Shown here piece by piece: positions 1 through 7,674 of a stretch of 14,661 nt of DNA. The notes beneath the pieces were generated by a model. It had not been told where the DNA came from. It saw only the letters and a list, made by a program, of their open reading frames with translations, and did no database searches. Position numbers and translations under genes: made by a program. This DNA is from DATCJU01 sp036562635 (lineage in GTDB: Bacteria > Actinomycetota > Actinomycetes > Mycobacteriales > Pseudonocardiaceae). The stretch is taken from NCBI GenBank assembly GCA_036562635.1, contig DATCJU010000042.1, positions 1 through 14,661 on the forward strand, read 5' to 3'. Each line of letters starts with the position of its first letter. Position 1 is the stretch's first letter.

Positions 1-21
1 CAGCCATGCCCTGAACGGGCG

Positions 22-39
22 GCGGCCCCACGGGGCCGC
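22..39. terminator. Small GC-rich hairpin, possible terminator of an upstream gene
   Basis: The arms GCGGCCC (22-28) and GGGCCGC (33-39) are perfectly complementary around a CACG loop. A TGA at 12-14 lies just before it and could end a plus-strand gene that enters from the left, but only four codons of that frame are visible. There is no T tract, which is common for actinobacterial terminators. Its role is inferred from position and shape alone. Confidence 0.3.
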
Positions 40-134
40 TCGGAGGGACAGCGGTCCACGAGGATTCGGTCGCCGTGGAGCCGGTGCCACGGCCGACCGG
101 CGCCGAACCCCGTGCGGGCAAGATCACCGACTTC

Positions 135-140
135 TATACT
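135..140 (+). promoter_or_regulatory. Candidate -10 box (TATACT) upstream of the PEP mutase-like gene
   Basis: TATACT fits the actinobacterial TANNNT -10 consensus well and stands out in GC-rich surroundings. It would place transcription start near 147, about 54 nt before the ATG at 201. I see no good -35 (TTGACA-like) hexamer 16-18 bases upstream. If real, it excludes translation from the in-frame GTG at 75, which lies upstream of it. Confidence 0.35.
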
Positions 141-200
141 CGCCGCCACACCCGATCACCGGACGGTGTTCGGCTCGTGTCGGGAACAGGAGGGGGACAC

Positions 201-980
201 ATGAGTGCCGAGGCCGCCGCCACCCTACGTCGGCTGCACCAGCCGGGACGGCCCTTGGTACTGCCCAACGTCTGGGACGCCCTCAGCGCCAGGATGGTCC
301 AGGAGGCCGGTTTCCCGGTGGTGGCCACCAGCAGTGATGCCGTGGCGGCCGCGCTCGGGTTCGAGGACGGCGAGAAGGCACCCGTGGACCAGATGTTCGC
401 GGCCGCCGAGCGCATCGTCCGCGCCGTCTCCGTGCCGGTGACGGTCGATGTCGAGTCCGGCTACCAGCTGGAACCGGAGGAACTGGTCACGCGCCTGGTC
501 GCCGTCGGAGCCGCCGGGTGCAACCTGGAGGACACCGACCACCGCACCGGTCGGCTCGTCGACGTCGACGAGCAGGCCCGCAGGCTCGCCGCGGTCCGGG
601 CGGCGGCCGACCGGGCGGGCGTGCCGCTGGTGCTCAACGCCCGGGTCGACGTGTTGTTGCACGCGAAGATCACCGGTGACACCCGTCCGGAGTCCGAGTT
701 GGTCGGTGAGGCGGTGCGGCGGGGCCGCCGGTACCTGGAGGCCGGTGCCGACTGCGTCTATCCGATCCTCGCCCTGGAGGAGGAGACCGTCCGGAAGCTG
801 GTCGACGAGCTGCCCGGACCGGTCAACGCCCTGCTCAGCCCCCAGGGGCCGTCACTGGCGACCCTTGCCGAGCTCGGCGTGGCTCGGGTGTCGCTCGGCC
901 CGTACCTGTTCCGAGCAGCCGAGGACTGGCTCCGCGGGGAGCTGGGGAATCTCTCCGAGCAGGCCGGCGGCGACCGCTGA
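201..980 (+). CDS. Isocitrate lyase/phosphoenolpyruvate mutase superfamily protein
   Basis: This is a 259-residue TIM-barrel enzyme of the superfamily that cleaves or forms C-C or C-P bonds of 2-oxo acids with Mg2+. The start at 201 is chosen because a purine-rich site (GGAGGGGG region, 188-197) precedes it and the family normally begins close to the segment LHQPGRPLVLPNVWDALSA. A GTG at 75 keeps the frame open but adds unrelated residues. Visible landmarks are the substrate-loop serines ATSSD (residues 42-46), the metal-binding stretch TVDVESGY (81-88), NLED (108-111), NARVD (146-150) and SLGP (231-234). The KKCGH motif with the catalytic cysteine of true isocitrate and methylisocitrate lyases is absent, so those two activities are unlikely. 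The exact reaction, whether oxaloacetate-type hydrolase, phosphonopyruvate enzyme or other lyase, cannot be assigned. It is monocistronic and convergent with the nitrate operon. Confidence 0.85.
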   Translation: MSAEAAATLRRLHQPGRPLVLPNVWDALSARMVQEAGFPVVATSSDAVAAALGFEDGEKAPVDQMFAAAERIVRAVSVPVTVDVESGYQLEPEELVTRLVAVGAAGCNLEDTDHRTGRLVDVDEQARRLAAVRAAADRAGVPLVLNARVDVLLHAKITGDTRPESELVGEAVRRGRRYLEAGADCVYPILALEEETVRKLVDELPGPVNALLSPQGPSLATLAELGVARVSLGPYLFRAAEDWLRGELGNLSEQAGGDR

Positions 981-1051
981 GCCGCAGGATCCGGGCCGTT
1001 CCCACAACCCGGCGGTCGTGCACCGGCCTGCCGTCCACCCTGGACCGAAAC

Positions 1052-1068
1052 GTCCGGGTACTCCGGAC
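1052..1068. terminator. Short hairpin between convergent genes, possible bidirectional terminator
   Basis: GTCCGG (1052-1057) and CCGGAC (1063-1068) form a 6-bp perfect stem around GTACT, directly next to the stop codon of the transporter gene (1069-1071). The position, in the 88-base gap between two convergent genes, fits a bidirectional terminator. The stem is short and has no T tract. Confidence 0.35.
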
Positions 1069-2460
1069 TCAGACGTTGGCGGCGGCCAGGCTGGGCACCA
1101 GGTGGGTGGCGAACCTGCGGCGCCGGTAGCACCACCAGGTGACCAGGGCGCTCAGCGCGTAGCAGGCCAGGAACGCCACGAAGGCGCCGATGGCGGTGCC
1201 GGTCTGCGTGATCGAGGTGGCGAACGCCCGACTGACGAAGAAACCGCCGAGGGCGCCGACGGCGGCCGCGAGGCCCATCACCGCCGCGGCCTCGCGCCGC
1301 GCCTGTCGAGCACCCTCCGGCCCGGCCTGGGCCTGGGCGGCGAACACCGCGGGGATCATGCGGTAGACGGAACCGTTGCCGATACCGCTGGTGACGAACA
1401 GCAGCAGGAAGGCACCGAAGAACAGACCGAAGTGGTGGACCCGCTCCCCGACGGCGGCGAGGCCGGCTGCCACCCCCATCGCCACGAAGTTCCACAGGGT
1501 GACCCGGCTACCGCCGAGCCGGTCGGCCAGCCAGCCGCCCACCGGCCGGGTCAGTGAGCCGACCAGCGCACCCAGCCAGGCGAAGTGCGCACCGCCCACC
1601 TCGGGGAAGCGGGCCGAGATCAGCAGCGGCAGCGCGAACGAGTAGCCGATGAACGAGCCGAACGTGCCGATGTACAGGAACGAGATTACCCAGGTCTGGG
1701 GCCGCCGGACGGCGGTGATCTGCGCGGAGAAGTCGGACCGGACGTCGGCGAGGTTGTCCATGAACAGCAGGGCGCACACCGACGACAGCACGACCAGGGG
1801 CAGGTACAGCATGCCGGCGTAGGCCAGGTGCACCCCGGTGCCCCAGGAGATCACGACCGGCACCAGCAGCTGCGCCACGGCGACGCCCAGGTTGCCCCCG
1901 GCGGCGTTGATCCCCAGCGCGAGACCCTTGCGCGACTCGGGGAAGAAGTAGGAGATGTTGGCCATCGAGGACGCGAAGTTGCCGCCGCCCAGCCCGGCGG
2001 TGGCCGCCGCGAGCAGGAACATCTCGAACGGGGCGTGCGTGGTCACGCAGTGGATCAGCAGGGCGCAGGGGATGAGCAGGAGCAGGCCGCTGATGACCGT
2101 CCAGTCACGACCACCGAAGTAGGGCACGGCGAAGGTGTAGGGCAGCCGCAGCAGCGAGCCGAGCAGGTTGGGCAGGGCGGTCAGCCAGAACAGCTGGTCC
2201 ACACCGAAGTCGAACCCGGCGGCCGGCAGGCTGACCACCACCACGCTCCAGATCGACCAGAGCGAGAACGCCACGTGCTCGGCGAAGACGGAGAAGACCA
2301 GGTTGCGGAGGGCGACCCGGCGGCCCGTGGTCTTCCAGAAGACCGGGTCCTCCGGGTGCCACACGTCGATCCGGCGTCCTCGTCCGCGCCAGCTCCGCGG
2401 GGACGGTGGCGAGGGCTCGGCCGCGGCGGGAGCGGTGGTTCGGGTGGTGTCGGTGGTCAT
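1069..2460 (-). CDS. narK: Nitrate/nitrite transporter, NarK/NasA type, major facilitator superfamily
   Basis: This is a 463-residue polytopic membrane protein that should carry nitrate in (or exchange it for nitrite) across the cytoplasmic membrane. After a charged cytoplasmic N-terminus of about 50 residues come roughly 12 hydrophobic segments. The nitrate-signature glycine motifs of the NarK family are clear: AGLGGGNFASSMANISYFFP (residues 155-174), AAGGNLGVA just after it, and the second signature TSGIGNGSVYRMIP in the C-terminal half. Arg105 (LLRLPYTF) is a candidate for the substrate-binding arginine of helix 2. The start is supported by AGGAG seven bases upstream. The ATG overlaps the TGA of the preceding flavoprotein gene as ATGA, so it is the third gene of the nas operon and probably translationally coupled. 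The direction of transport and preference for nitrate over nitrite are inferred. Confidence 0.92.
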   Translation of the reverse strand: MTTDTTRTTAPAAAEPSPPSPRSWRGRGRRIDVWHPEDPVFWKTTGRRVALRNLVFSVFAEHVAFSLWSIWSVVVVSLPAAGFDFGVDQLFWLTALPNLLGSLLRLPYTFAVPYFGGRDWTVISGLLLLIPCALLIHCVTTHAPFEMFLLAAATAGLGGGNFASSMANISYFFPESRKGLALGINAAGGNLGVAVAQLLVPVVISWGTGVHLAYAGMLYLPLVVLSSVCALLFMDNLADVRSDFSAQITAVRRPQTWVISFLYIGTFGSFIGYSFALPLLISARFPEVGGAHFAWLGALVGSLTRPVGGWLADRLGGSRVTLWNFVAMGVAAGLAAVGERVHHFGLFFGAFLLLFVTSGIGNGSVYRMIPAVFAAQAQAGPEGARQARREAAAVMGLAAAVGALGGFFVSRAFATSITQTGTAIGAFVAFLACYALSALVTWWCYRRRRFATHLVPSLAAANV

Positions 2461-3995
2461 ACCTTGGCTCCTGACTGTGCAAAGTGATGGTGGGTGGTGA
2501 GGGAGGGCTCCGTTCGGGTCGCCGCGGCACCGGTGCCGGTGGACACGCCCTGCTCCTCCAACCAGGCCGCCAGCACACACACCGTGTCCCGGCAGCCGCC
2601 GCAGCCGGTGGTGGCGCGGGTCCGGGCGGTCAGTGCCGGCACCGTGTGCGCACCGTCCTGCCACGCGGCCACGAGCTGCCCCTTGCTCACTGTGTTGCAC
2701 CGGCAGATGAGGGTGTCCTCGGGCAGGCCGGCCACACCGGACGTGTCCGAGGAGTGCGTGGACGGGGGCAGTGCCCGACCGAGCAGCAGGGCCAGCCGGT
2801 CGCTGGGCGCGGGTGTCCCCTGGTCGTAGCACTGGGTCACGGTCGCTGCCGCGTCCGGCAGGCCGAGCAGGACGGCCCCGGTGATCCGCTCGTCGCGGAG
2901 CACCAGCTTGGCGTAGCGGCCGCGGGCCGGGTCCTCCAGGCGAAGCACCTCGGCGGAGGGGTCGCCCGGCTCGACGTGGGTTTCCCCCAACGCGGTCAGG
3001 TCGACGCCCCTGGCCTTGAGCCGGGTCACCACGGGGGTGCCGGAGTAGGTCGCCTCCGGATCCGCCCCGGTGAGGCGTGCGGCGAGCACGGCGGCCTGCT
3101 CCCAGGCGGGCTGGACCAGCCCGGGAACCGTGCCGGGATGCTGGGCGCAGTCACCGAGGGCGTACACCTCGGGATCGGAGGTGCGCAGGGCGTCGTCGAC
3201 CAGGATGCCGCGGTCGACCGCGAGTCCGGCCGCGGCGGCCAGGCCGGTCTCCGGGCGCACCCCCGCGGACACCACCACGAGGCCGGCGGGGACCAGGCTG
3301 CCGTCGTCCAGCTCCAGGCCCCAACCGGGCACGTGGCGCACCGCCGTCCGACCGATCCGGAACGCGATGCCGAACCCACTGAGGACGCGGGCCAGTGTCC
3401 GGCCCGCCGGCGGGTCGAGCTGTCGTTCCATCAGGTGGCTCTCGGGGTGCACCACGGTCACCGGGTGTCCCCGTCCCGCCAGGCCGCGAGCGGTCTCCAG
3501 GCCGAGCAACCCGCCACCGAGCACCGCGACCGGGGCACCGGGCCGCACCGAGCCCAGGATCCGCTCGCAGTCGTCCAGGGTGCGGAACACGGCGACCCCG
3601 TCGGCCGGTGCACCGTCGTCGGTGCACAGCCCCTCGACCGGTGGGATCCACGCCCGACAGCCGGTGGCCAGCACCAGACTGTCGTAGGGCACCGTCCGGC
3701 CGTCCCGCAGCACCACACGTCTGTGTTCCCGGTCGATCCGGGTCACCCGGGTGCCCCGTACCAGGTGGACACCGTGCTGTTCGGCCCAGTCCGACCGATG
3801 CAGCAGTACGTCCTGAGTGGACATGGTGCCCGCCACCACGTGGGACAGCAGCACCCGGTTGTAGGCGGGATGGGATTCCGCGCCGATCACGGTCAACGCC
3901 ACCCGTTCGGCGCGGGGGTCGTGCCGGCGGATCTCGTCGGCGAGTCGGGCACCGGCCATGCCGTAACCGACGACGACAACACGTCGGACACTCAT
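2457..3995 (-). CDS. nasB: Assimilatory nitrate reductase electron-transfer subunit (FAD/NAD(P)H oxidoreductase with BFD-like [2Fe-2S] domain)
   Basis: This 512-residue flavoprotein is expected to pass electrons from NAD(P)H to the catalytic nitrate reductase encoded just upstream. It has the NirB/NasB layout: an FAD dinucleotide fold with VVVVGYGMAG (6-15), an NAD(P)H fold with VLGGGLLGLE (158-167), the second FAD motif VYALGDCA (277-284), and a C-terminal BFD-like [2Fe-2S] domain whose ligands are visible as CRC (Cys431, Cys433) and CGGC (Cys465, Cys468). It stops there and has no siroheme/4Fe-4S nitrite reductase half, so it is not a full NirB. The start has GGAG five bases upstream and overlaps the nasC stop as ATGA. 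The downstream transporter also overlaps by ATGA. The last 30 residues, rich in Thr, Ser and His, are probably a disordered tail. The symbol follows Bacillus subtilis usage and is by architecture. Confidence 0.88.
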   Translation of the reverse strand: MSVRRVVVVGYGMAGARLADEIRRHDPRAERVALTVIGAESHPAYNRVLLSHVVAGTMSTQDVLLHRSDWAEQHGVHLVRGTRVTRIDREHRRVVLRDGRTVPYDSLVLATGCRAWIPPVEGLCTDDGAPADGVAVFRTLDDCERILGSVRPGAPVAVLGGGLLGLETARGLAGRGHPVTVVHPESHLMERQLDPPAGRTLARVLSGFGIAFRIGRTAVRHVPGWGLELDDGSLVPAGLVVVSAGVRPETGLAAAAGLAVDRGILVDDALRTSDPEVYALGDCAQHPGTVPGLVQPAWEQAAVLAARLTGADPEATYSGTPVVTRLKARGVDLTALGETHVEPGDPSAEVLRLEDPARGRYAKLVLRDERITGAVLLGLPDAAATVTQCYDQGTPAPSDRLALLLGRALPPSTHSSDTSGVAGLPEDTLICRCNTVSKGQLVAAWQDGAHTVPALTARTRATTGCGGCRDTVCVLAAWLEEQGVSTGTGAAATRTEPSLTTHHHFAQSGAKV

Positions 3996-6082
3996 CGGGA
4001 CTCCGTGGGGGTGGGACGTACGGCGGGCTCCAGGCGGACCGCGCACACCTTGAACTCCGGCATGCGACTGACCGGGTCGAGCGCGGGGTTGGTGAGCAGG
4101 TTGGCCCGCTGGGTGTCGGGGAAGTGGAAGGGCAGGAACACGGTGTCGAGGCGCAGACCGTCCACGCAGCGCACCCGGGCGGTGGTACGGCCGCGCCGGG
4201 AGACGACGTGTGCCAGGTCCCCGTCGGCCAGACCGGCCCGGGCGGCGGTGTCCGGGTGCACCTCGACGAACACCTCGGGCACCGCGGCGGTCAGCTCGGC
4301 CACCCGCCGGGTCTGTGCCCCGGACTGGTAGTGCGCCAGCACCCGGCCGGTGGTGGCACGCAACGGGTAGGTGGCGTCGGGCAGCTCCGCCGGCTCGGAC
4401 CACTCGACCGGAACGAAGCGGGCCCGCCCGTCGGGGTGGGCGAAACGGTCCAGGAACAGCCGCGGGGTGCCCGGGTGCTCCGGGTGCGGCACCGGCCAGT
4501 GCAGTGCCCGCCCATCCCGCAGCCGGGTGTAGTCGATCCCGGAGTAGTCGGCAGGGCCGCCGGCGGAGGCACGGGCGAGTTCGGCGAACACGGCCTCCGG
4601 GTCGGTCGGGAACCGCGCGGCCGGTTGCCCCAGCCGCACCGCCAGCCCCTGCAGCACCGCCAGGTCACTGCGCACCCCGGGCGGCGGGGCCACGGCGCGG
4701 CGCCGCAGCAGCACCCGGCCCTCCAGGTTCGTCATCGTGCCGTCCTCCTCGGCCCACTGGGTGACCGGCAGTACCACGTCGGCCAGGGCCGCGGTCTCCG
4801 AGAGCACGAAGTCGGCCACCACCAACAGGTCCAGTGCGGCCAGCCGCTCGGTGACGTGGGCGGCACGCGGCGCGGACACCACCGGATTGCTGCCGAACAC
4901 CAGCAGCGCCCGCGGCCCCTCGGGAGTGCCCAGGGCGTCCAGCAGTTCGTAGGCCGACCGCCCGGGCGGCGGCAGGGTCTCCGGAGCCACCCCCCACACG
5001 GCGGCCACCCGGGCCCGGTCCTCCGGGTCGGCCAGCTTCCGGTAGCCGGGCAGCTGGTCGGCCTTCTGCCCGTGCTCCCGTCCACCCTGGCCGTTGCCCT
5101 GTCCGGTCAGGCAGCCGTACCCGGAGCCGACCCGCCCCGGCAGGCCCAGCGCCAACGCCAGGTTGATCCAGGCCGACACGGTGTCGGTACCCCGGGCGTG
5201 CTGTTCGGTGCCACGGCCGGTGAGCACGTAGGCCCGCTCGGCCTCGGCCAGCAGCCGCACCGCCGCCCGCTGGTCCGCGGCGGCCACCCCGGTGACCCGC
5301 TCGGTCCGCTCGGGCCACCAGTGGGCAGCGATCCGCCAGACCTCCTCGAACCCACTGGTCCGGGACTCCACGTACGCCCGGTCCAGGTGGCCCTCGGTGA
5401 CCACGATGTGCAACAGACCCAACGCCAGCGCCAGGTCGGTGCCCGGTGCCGGTCGCAGGTGCACCCGGGCCAGCTCCGCCGTCGCCGTGCGCCGTGGGTC
5501 CACCACCAGCAGCCCGCCGCGGCGGCGAACCCGTTCCAGGTGCCGCAGGAACGGTGGCATCGTCTCCGCGGGGTTGGATCCCACCAACAGCACCGCGTCC
5601 GCCTCGGCCAGGTCGGTGACCGGGAACGGCAGCCCCCGGTCCACCCCGAAGGCCCGCAGCCCGGCCGCGGCCGCCGAGGACATGCAGAACCGGCCGTTGT
5701 AGTCAATCTGTGAGGTGCCCAGTGCCACCCGGGCGAACTTGCCCAGCAGGTAGGCCTTCTCGTTGGTCAGTCCACCCCCGCCGAACACCCCCACCGCATC
5801 GGACCCGTGTGTGTCGCGCAGCGTCCGCAGCCGCTCCGCCACGTGGTCCAGGGCGGTGTCCCAGTCCACCGGGCGCAACGGCGCATCCCGGCGGGTGCGC
5901 AGCAGTGGGCTGGTCAACCGGTCCGGATGGGTCAGCAACGTCGCCGACGTCCATCCCTTCTGACACAACCCGCCCTGGTTGACCGGGAACTGCCGTCCCC
6001 GCACCTGTACGGTCCCGTCCTCGGCGGTGATGGTCATGCCGCACTGCAGCGCGCAGTACGGGCAGTGGGTGTCGATGGTCAT
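3992..6082 (-). CDS. nasC: Assimilatory nitrate reductase catalytic subunit (molybdopterin, [4Fe-4S])
   Basis: This 696-residue cytoplasmic enzyme reduces nitrate to nitrite at a bis-molybdopterin guanine dinucleotide molybdenum site. The N-terminus carries the [4Fe-4S] ligands Cys7, Cys10, Cys14 and Cys40 (CPYCALQCG...CQKGW). Lys42, between the cluster and the cofactor, is the conserved electron-path lysine. The molybdenum ligand is probably Cys133 in YNGRFCMSSAAAA. The segment GQGNGQGGREHGQKADQLPG is typical of NasC-type assimilatory reductases. The C-terminal third is the dinucleotide-binding fold (HYQSGAQTRR...). There is no twin-arginine signal, and none of the C-terminal BFD cluster found in some NasA enzymes; here that cluster is on the flavoprotein partner. 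I start at 6082 because the family begins a few residues before the first cysteine. An in-frame ATG at 6154 adds 24 uncharacteristic residues. The Shine-Dalgarno site before 6082 is weak. It is the first gene of the operon. Confidence 0.92.
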   Translation of the reverse strand: MTIDTHCPYCALQCGMTITAEDGTVQVRGRQFPVNQGGLCQKGWTSATLLTHPDRLTSPLLRTRRDAPLRPVDWDTALDHVAERLRTLRDTHGSDAVGVFGGGGLTNEKAYLLGKFARVALGTSQIDYNGRFCMSSAAAAGLRAFGVDRGLPFPVTDLAEADAVLLVGSNPAETMPPFLRHLERVRRRGGLLVVDPRRTATAELARVHLRPAPGTDLALALGLLHIVVTEGHLDRAYVESRTSGFEEVWRIAAHWWPERTERVTGVAAADQRAAVRLLAEAERAYVLTGRGTEQHARGTDTVSAWINLALALGLPGRVGSGYGCLTGQGNGQGGREHGQKADQLPGYRKLADPEDRARVAAVWGVAPETLPPPGRSAYELLDALGTPEGPRALLVFGSNPVVSAPRAAHVTERLAALDLLVVADFVLSETAALADVVLPVTQWAEEDGTMTNLEGRVLLRRRAVAPPPGVRSDLAVLQGLAVRLGQPAARFPTDPEAVFAELARASAGGPADYSGIDYTRLRDGRALHWPVPHPEHPGTPRLFLDRFAHPDGRARFVPVEWSEPAELPDATYPLRATTGRVLAHYQSGAQTRRVAELTAAVPEVFVEVHPDTAARAGLADGDLAHVVSRRGRTTARVRCVDGLRLDTVFLPFHFPDTQRANLLTNPALDPVSRMPEFKVCAVRLEPAVRPTPTESR

Positions 6083-6183
6083 CCCGTGCCCTGTCGCGTG
6101 GTCACCCGTTCCCGGAGGGCCGGCCCGCGCCCGGCACGTCCTGCCTGTGTTCACCGAGGTGGGACGCAGGGCGTGGGTCGACC

Positions 6184-6216
6184 GTGACTACTCAAAGATG
6201 ATCATGAAAGAGCGTA
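6184..6216 (-). promoter_or_regulatory. AT-rich island upstream of nasC; weak candidate promoter and GlnR-like site
   Basis: This is the most AT-rich short stretch upstream of the nas operon, about 100-130 bases before the nasC start. On the minus strand TACGCT (plus-strand AGCGTA, 6211-6216) fits TANNNT. On the plus strand GTGAC (6184-6188) matches the GTnAC half of the actinobacterial nitrogen regulator GlnR, and GAAAG (6206-6210) resembles its GAAAC half, but they are 17 bases apart rather than the usual 6, and the pentamer in the intermediate position (AAGAT) is a poor match. It contains the palindrome ATGATCAT (6198-6205). GlnR control of nas genes is established in Streptomyces and Amycolatopsis; a site here is only a guess. 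Confidence 0.2.
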
Positions 6217-6429
6217 TCGGTGCGGTCCGGGGCGGCCTGCGCCCCCTCCGGTGTCACCAGGTGGTCGGCCGGGCGGTCCCGCCACGACCGGCGAGTGGCA
6301 ACGCATCCCGTTGACCGGTGAAGGTGGTCCGGTGTGGAGGTCCACCCCGGTGCGCCGACCGCGGGTGCCGGTCGTGCGTCGGTTCCGGCGGGTGTCCTCC
6401 GGCACCGCCGAACGGTGAGTGGATGCCCT

Positions 6430-6466
6430 GGTGGTCCGATCGGGCCCCGAGCGCCGGCGGACCACC
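6430..6466. repeat. 9-bp perfect inverted repeat with 19-nt loop
   Basis: GGTGGTCCG (6430-6438) and CGGACCACC (6458-6466) are perfect reverse complements. The loop itself contains TCGG/CCGA, so a branched or extended hairpin is possible. No recognised gene ends here; the nearest starts are nasC at 6082 and the molybdoenzyme gene at 7078. It could be an operator, a 5' leader structure or the remains of a terminator. Confidence 0.35.
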
Positions 6467-7013
6467 GACCGGATCGGCCCAGCGTCGGTGTCACGGTCAC
6501 GCGTGGTGCCGGGACTTTTCATCCGGAAGGAGAAGACGCCGTCGAATTCGTCGACCGACATGCCGGCCAACTCCGTCCCGTTCCCGACGACCGGAGCCTT
6601 TCTGTTCGTCTCACCGGAACACGGACGGCGGAAGGTCGCCGGTGGCCGGGCCATCGATTCGGAATGTGTGCGTCCCGCACTTCTCGACCCACCATCAATG
6701 AACACGAATGGCCGATCGGGGTGGGCTCGGGCTGTTTCCCGTGCCCCTTCACCGGTGTCTCGACTGCCAGGTCTTCTCCGGCGGTCGACCTGTGGACACG
6801 GCCCAGGAGTCCCTGGTCGATGCCGGTTTCCCGGCCGTGGCCGACGGCCCGCAGACGCACGACACCGGTGCGGCTGCAGTATGGTCCACCGTTTTCCCAC
6901 GGGGCAGCAGTCGTTTCCCCATCGCACCCGGTGTGGTTCCGCCCGGTACGAACGCCGATGTCGTTCACCCACCACTATGGGCCACAACGGATGCCGTGAC
7001 CCGACCCCGGCAG

Positions 7014-7019
7014 TACAGT
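7014..7019 (+). promoter_or_regulatory. Candidate -10 box (TACAGT) for the sulfite-oxidase-fold unit
   Basis: TACAGT matches TANNNT and would put transcription start near 7026, about 50 bases before the ATG at 7078. No convincing -35 hexamer is seen at the expected distance, so the call rests on the -10 box and position only. Confidence 0.25.
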
Positions 7020-7077
7020 GGGCCTCCCACCCACAGTGCGGTACCGCCGGACACCGTGCGGGAGAGGAGGGTGGCGG

Positions 7078-7674
7078 ATGGGCATCGTGTCACCCGGCTT
7101 TCACGGCAAGCGGCGAGCGGGGGTGCGATTGCCACCCGGTCAGTACCTGACCGAGGGATTCCCCGTGCTGTCCGCCGGCCCGACACCGCGAATCCCCACC
7201 GAGAACTGGGAGTTCGTGGTCACCACCGAGGTCGGCCGGGAGTACCGCTGGACCTGGCAGGACCTGCTCGCCCTGCCCAGCGAGTCCCCCACGGTCGACA
7301 TCCACTGCGTCACCACGTGGTCCAAGCTCGACACGCACTGGGAAGGCGTCTCGTTGGACGTACTGCTCGCCGGGGTGGAGACCGCTGCGGACTTCGCACT
7401 GGTGCACTCCTACGGCGGGTACACCACCAACCTCCCCCTGGAGGACCTGCTCGGCGGGCAGGCGTGGATCGCCTACCGCTACGAGGGCGCCGACCTTGCC
7501 CCCGAACACGGTGGCCCGGCCCGACTGCTGGTGCCGCACCTGTACTTCTGGAAGTCGGCCAAGTGGGTGCGGGGCATCCGTCTGCTGCTGGAGGAGGAAC
7601 TGGGCTTCTGGGAGACCGTCGGCTACCACGAATACGGTGACCCGTGGCGCGAACAGCGCTACCAGGGGGACTAG
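7078..7674 (+). CDS. Small cytosolic sulfite-oxidase-fold molybdopterin oxidoreductase
   Basis: This 198-residue protein is essentially a bare sulfite-oxidase (SUOX-fold) molybdenum cofactor domain. The molybdenum ligand is expected to be Cys77 in VDIHCVTTWSKLD (74-86). The tract ARLLVPHLYFWKSAKWVRGI (148-167) is the cofactor-binding stretch characteristic of this family. It lacks the dimerisation domain of eukaryotic and SorA-type sulfite oxidases, and it has no twin-arginine signal or membrane segment, unlike the periplasmic MsrP (YedY) reductases, so it should act in the cytoplasm. The start is supported by GGAGAGGAGG (7061-7070). The next gene encodes a flavin reductase that overlaps its 3' end, which suggests a dedicated NAD(P)H electron supply and hence a reductive role. 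The substrate is unknown; sulfite oxidase in the database name is a fold label. Confidence 0.87.
   Translation: MGIVSPGFHGKRRAGVRLPPGQYLTEGFPVLSAGPTPRIPTENWEFVVTTEVGREYRWTWQDLLALPSESPTVDIHCVTTWSKLDTHWEGVSLDVLLAGVETAADFALVHSYGGYTTNLPLEDLLGGQAWIAYRYEGADLAPEHGGPARLLVPHLYFWKSAKWVRGIRLLLEEELGFWETVGYHEYGDPWREQRYQGD

Larger units (their letters stand above)
6083..7077. other. About 1 kb intergenic stretch between divergent molybdoenzyme units; no convincing gene
   Basis: Several frames stay open here on both strands because of the high GC content, but their products are low-complexity Arg/Pro/Gly-rich strings without recognisable motifs or consistent coding-type codon use. I take the stretch as non-coding. 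It should hold the divergent promoters of the nas operon and of the sulfite-oxidase-fold unit. It contains an AT-rich island at 6187-6210 and a 9-bp inverted repeat at 6430-6466. A decayed gene cannot be excluded. Confidence 0.5.

Noticed and set aside
75..200. N-terminal extension of the PEP mutase-like protein from the GTG at 75
   Set aside because: A good -10 box (135-140) and ribosome site (before 201) lie inside it, and the extra residues do not resemble the family.
2457..3995. Full NirB nitrite reductase large subunit
   Set aside because: At 512 residues the protein ends after the BFD domain and lacks the siroheme/4Fe-4S half.
2484..4331. Second long plus-strand open frame opposite nasB
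   Set aside because: Low-complexity product with no domain; nasB on the other strand has all FAD, NAD and iron-sulfur motifs.
3395..5713. Very long open plus-strand frame (over 770 codons) antisense to nasC and nasB
   Set aside because: The product is Arg/Pro/Gly/His-rich without motifs and lies wholly opposite genes with complete domain patterns. Such frames are common in GC-rich DNA.
6202..6987. Open minus-strand frame of about 260 codons in the same stretch
   Set aside because: Arg-rich low-complexity product; no recognisable domain or start signal.
6334..6999. Open plus-strand frame of about 220 codons in the intergenic stretch
   Set aside because: Composition is Pro/Arg/Gly/Ser-rich, other frames are equally open, and it has no ribosome site or motif.
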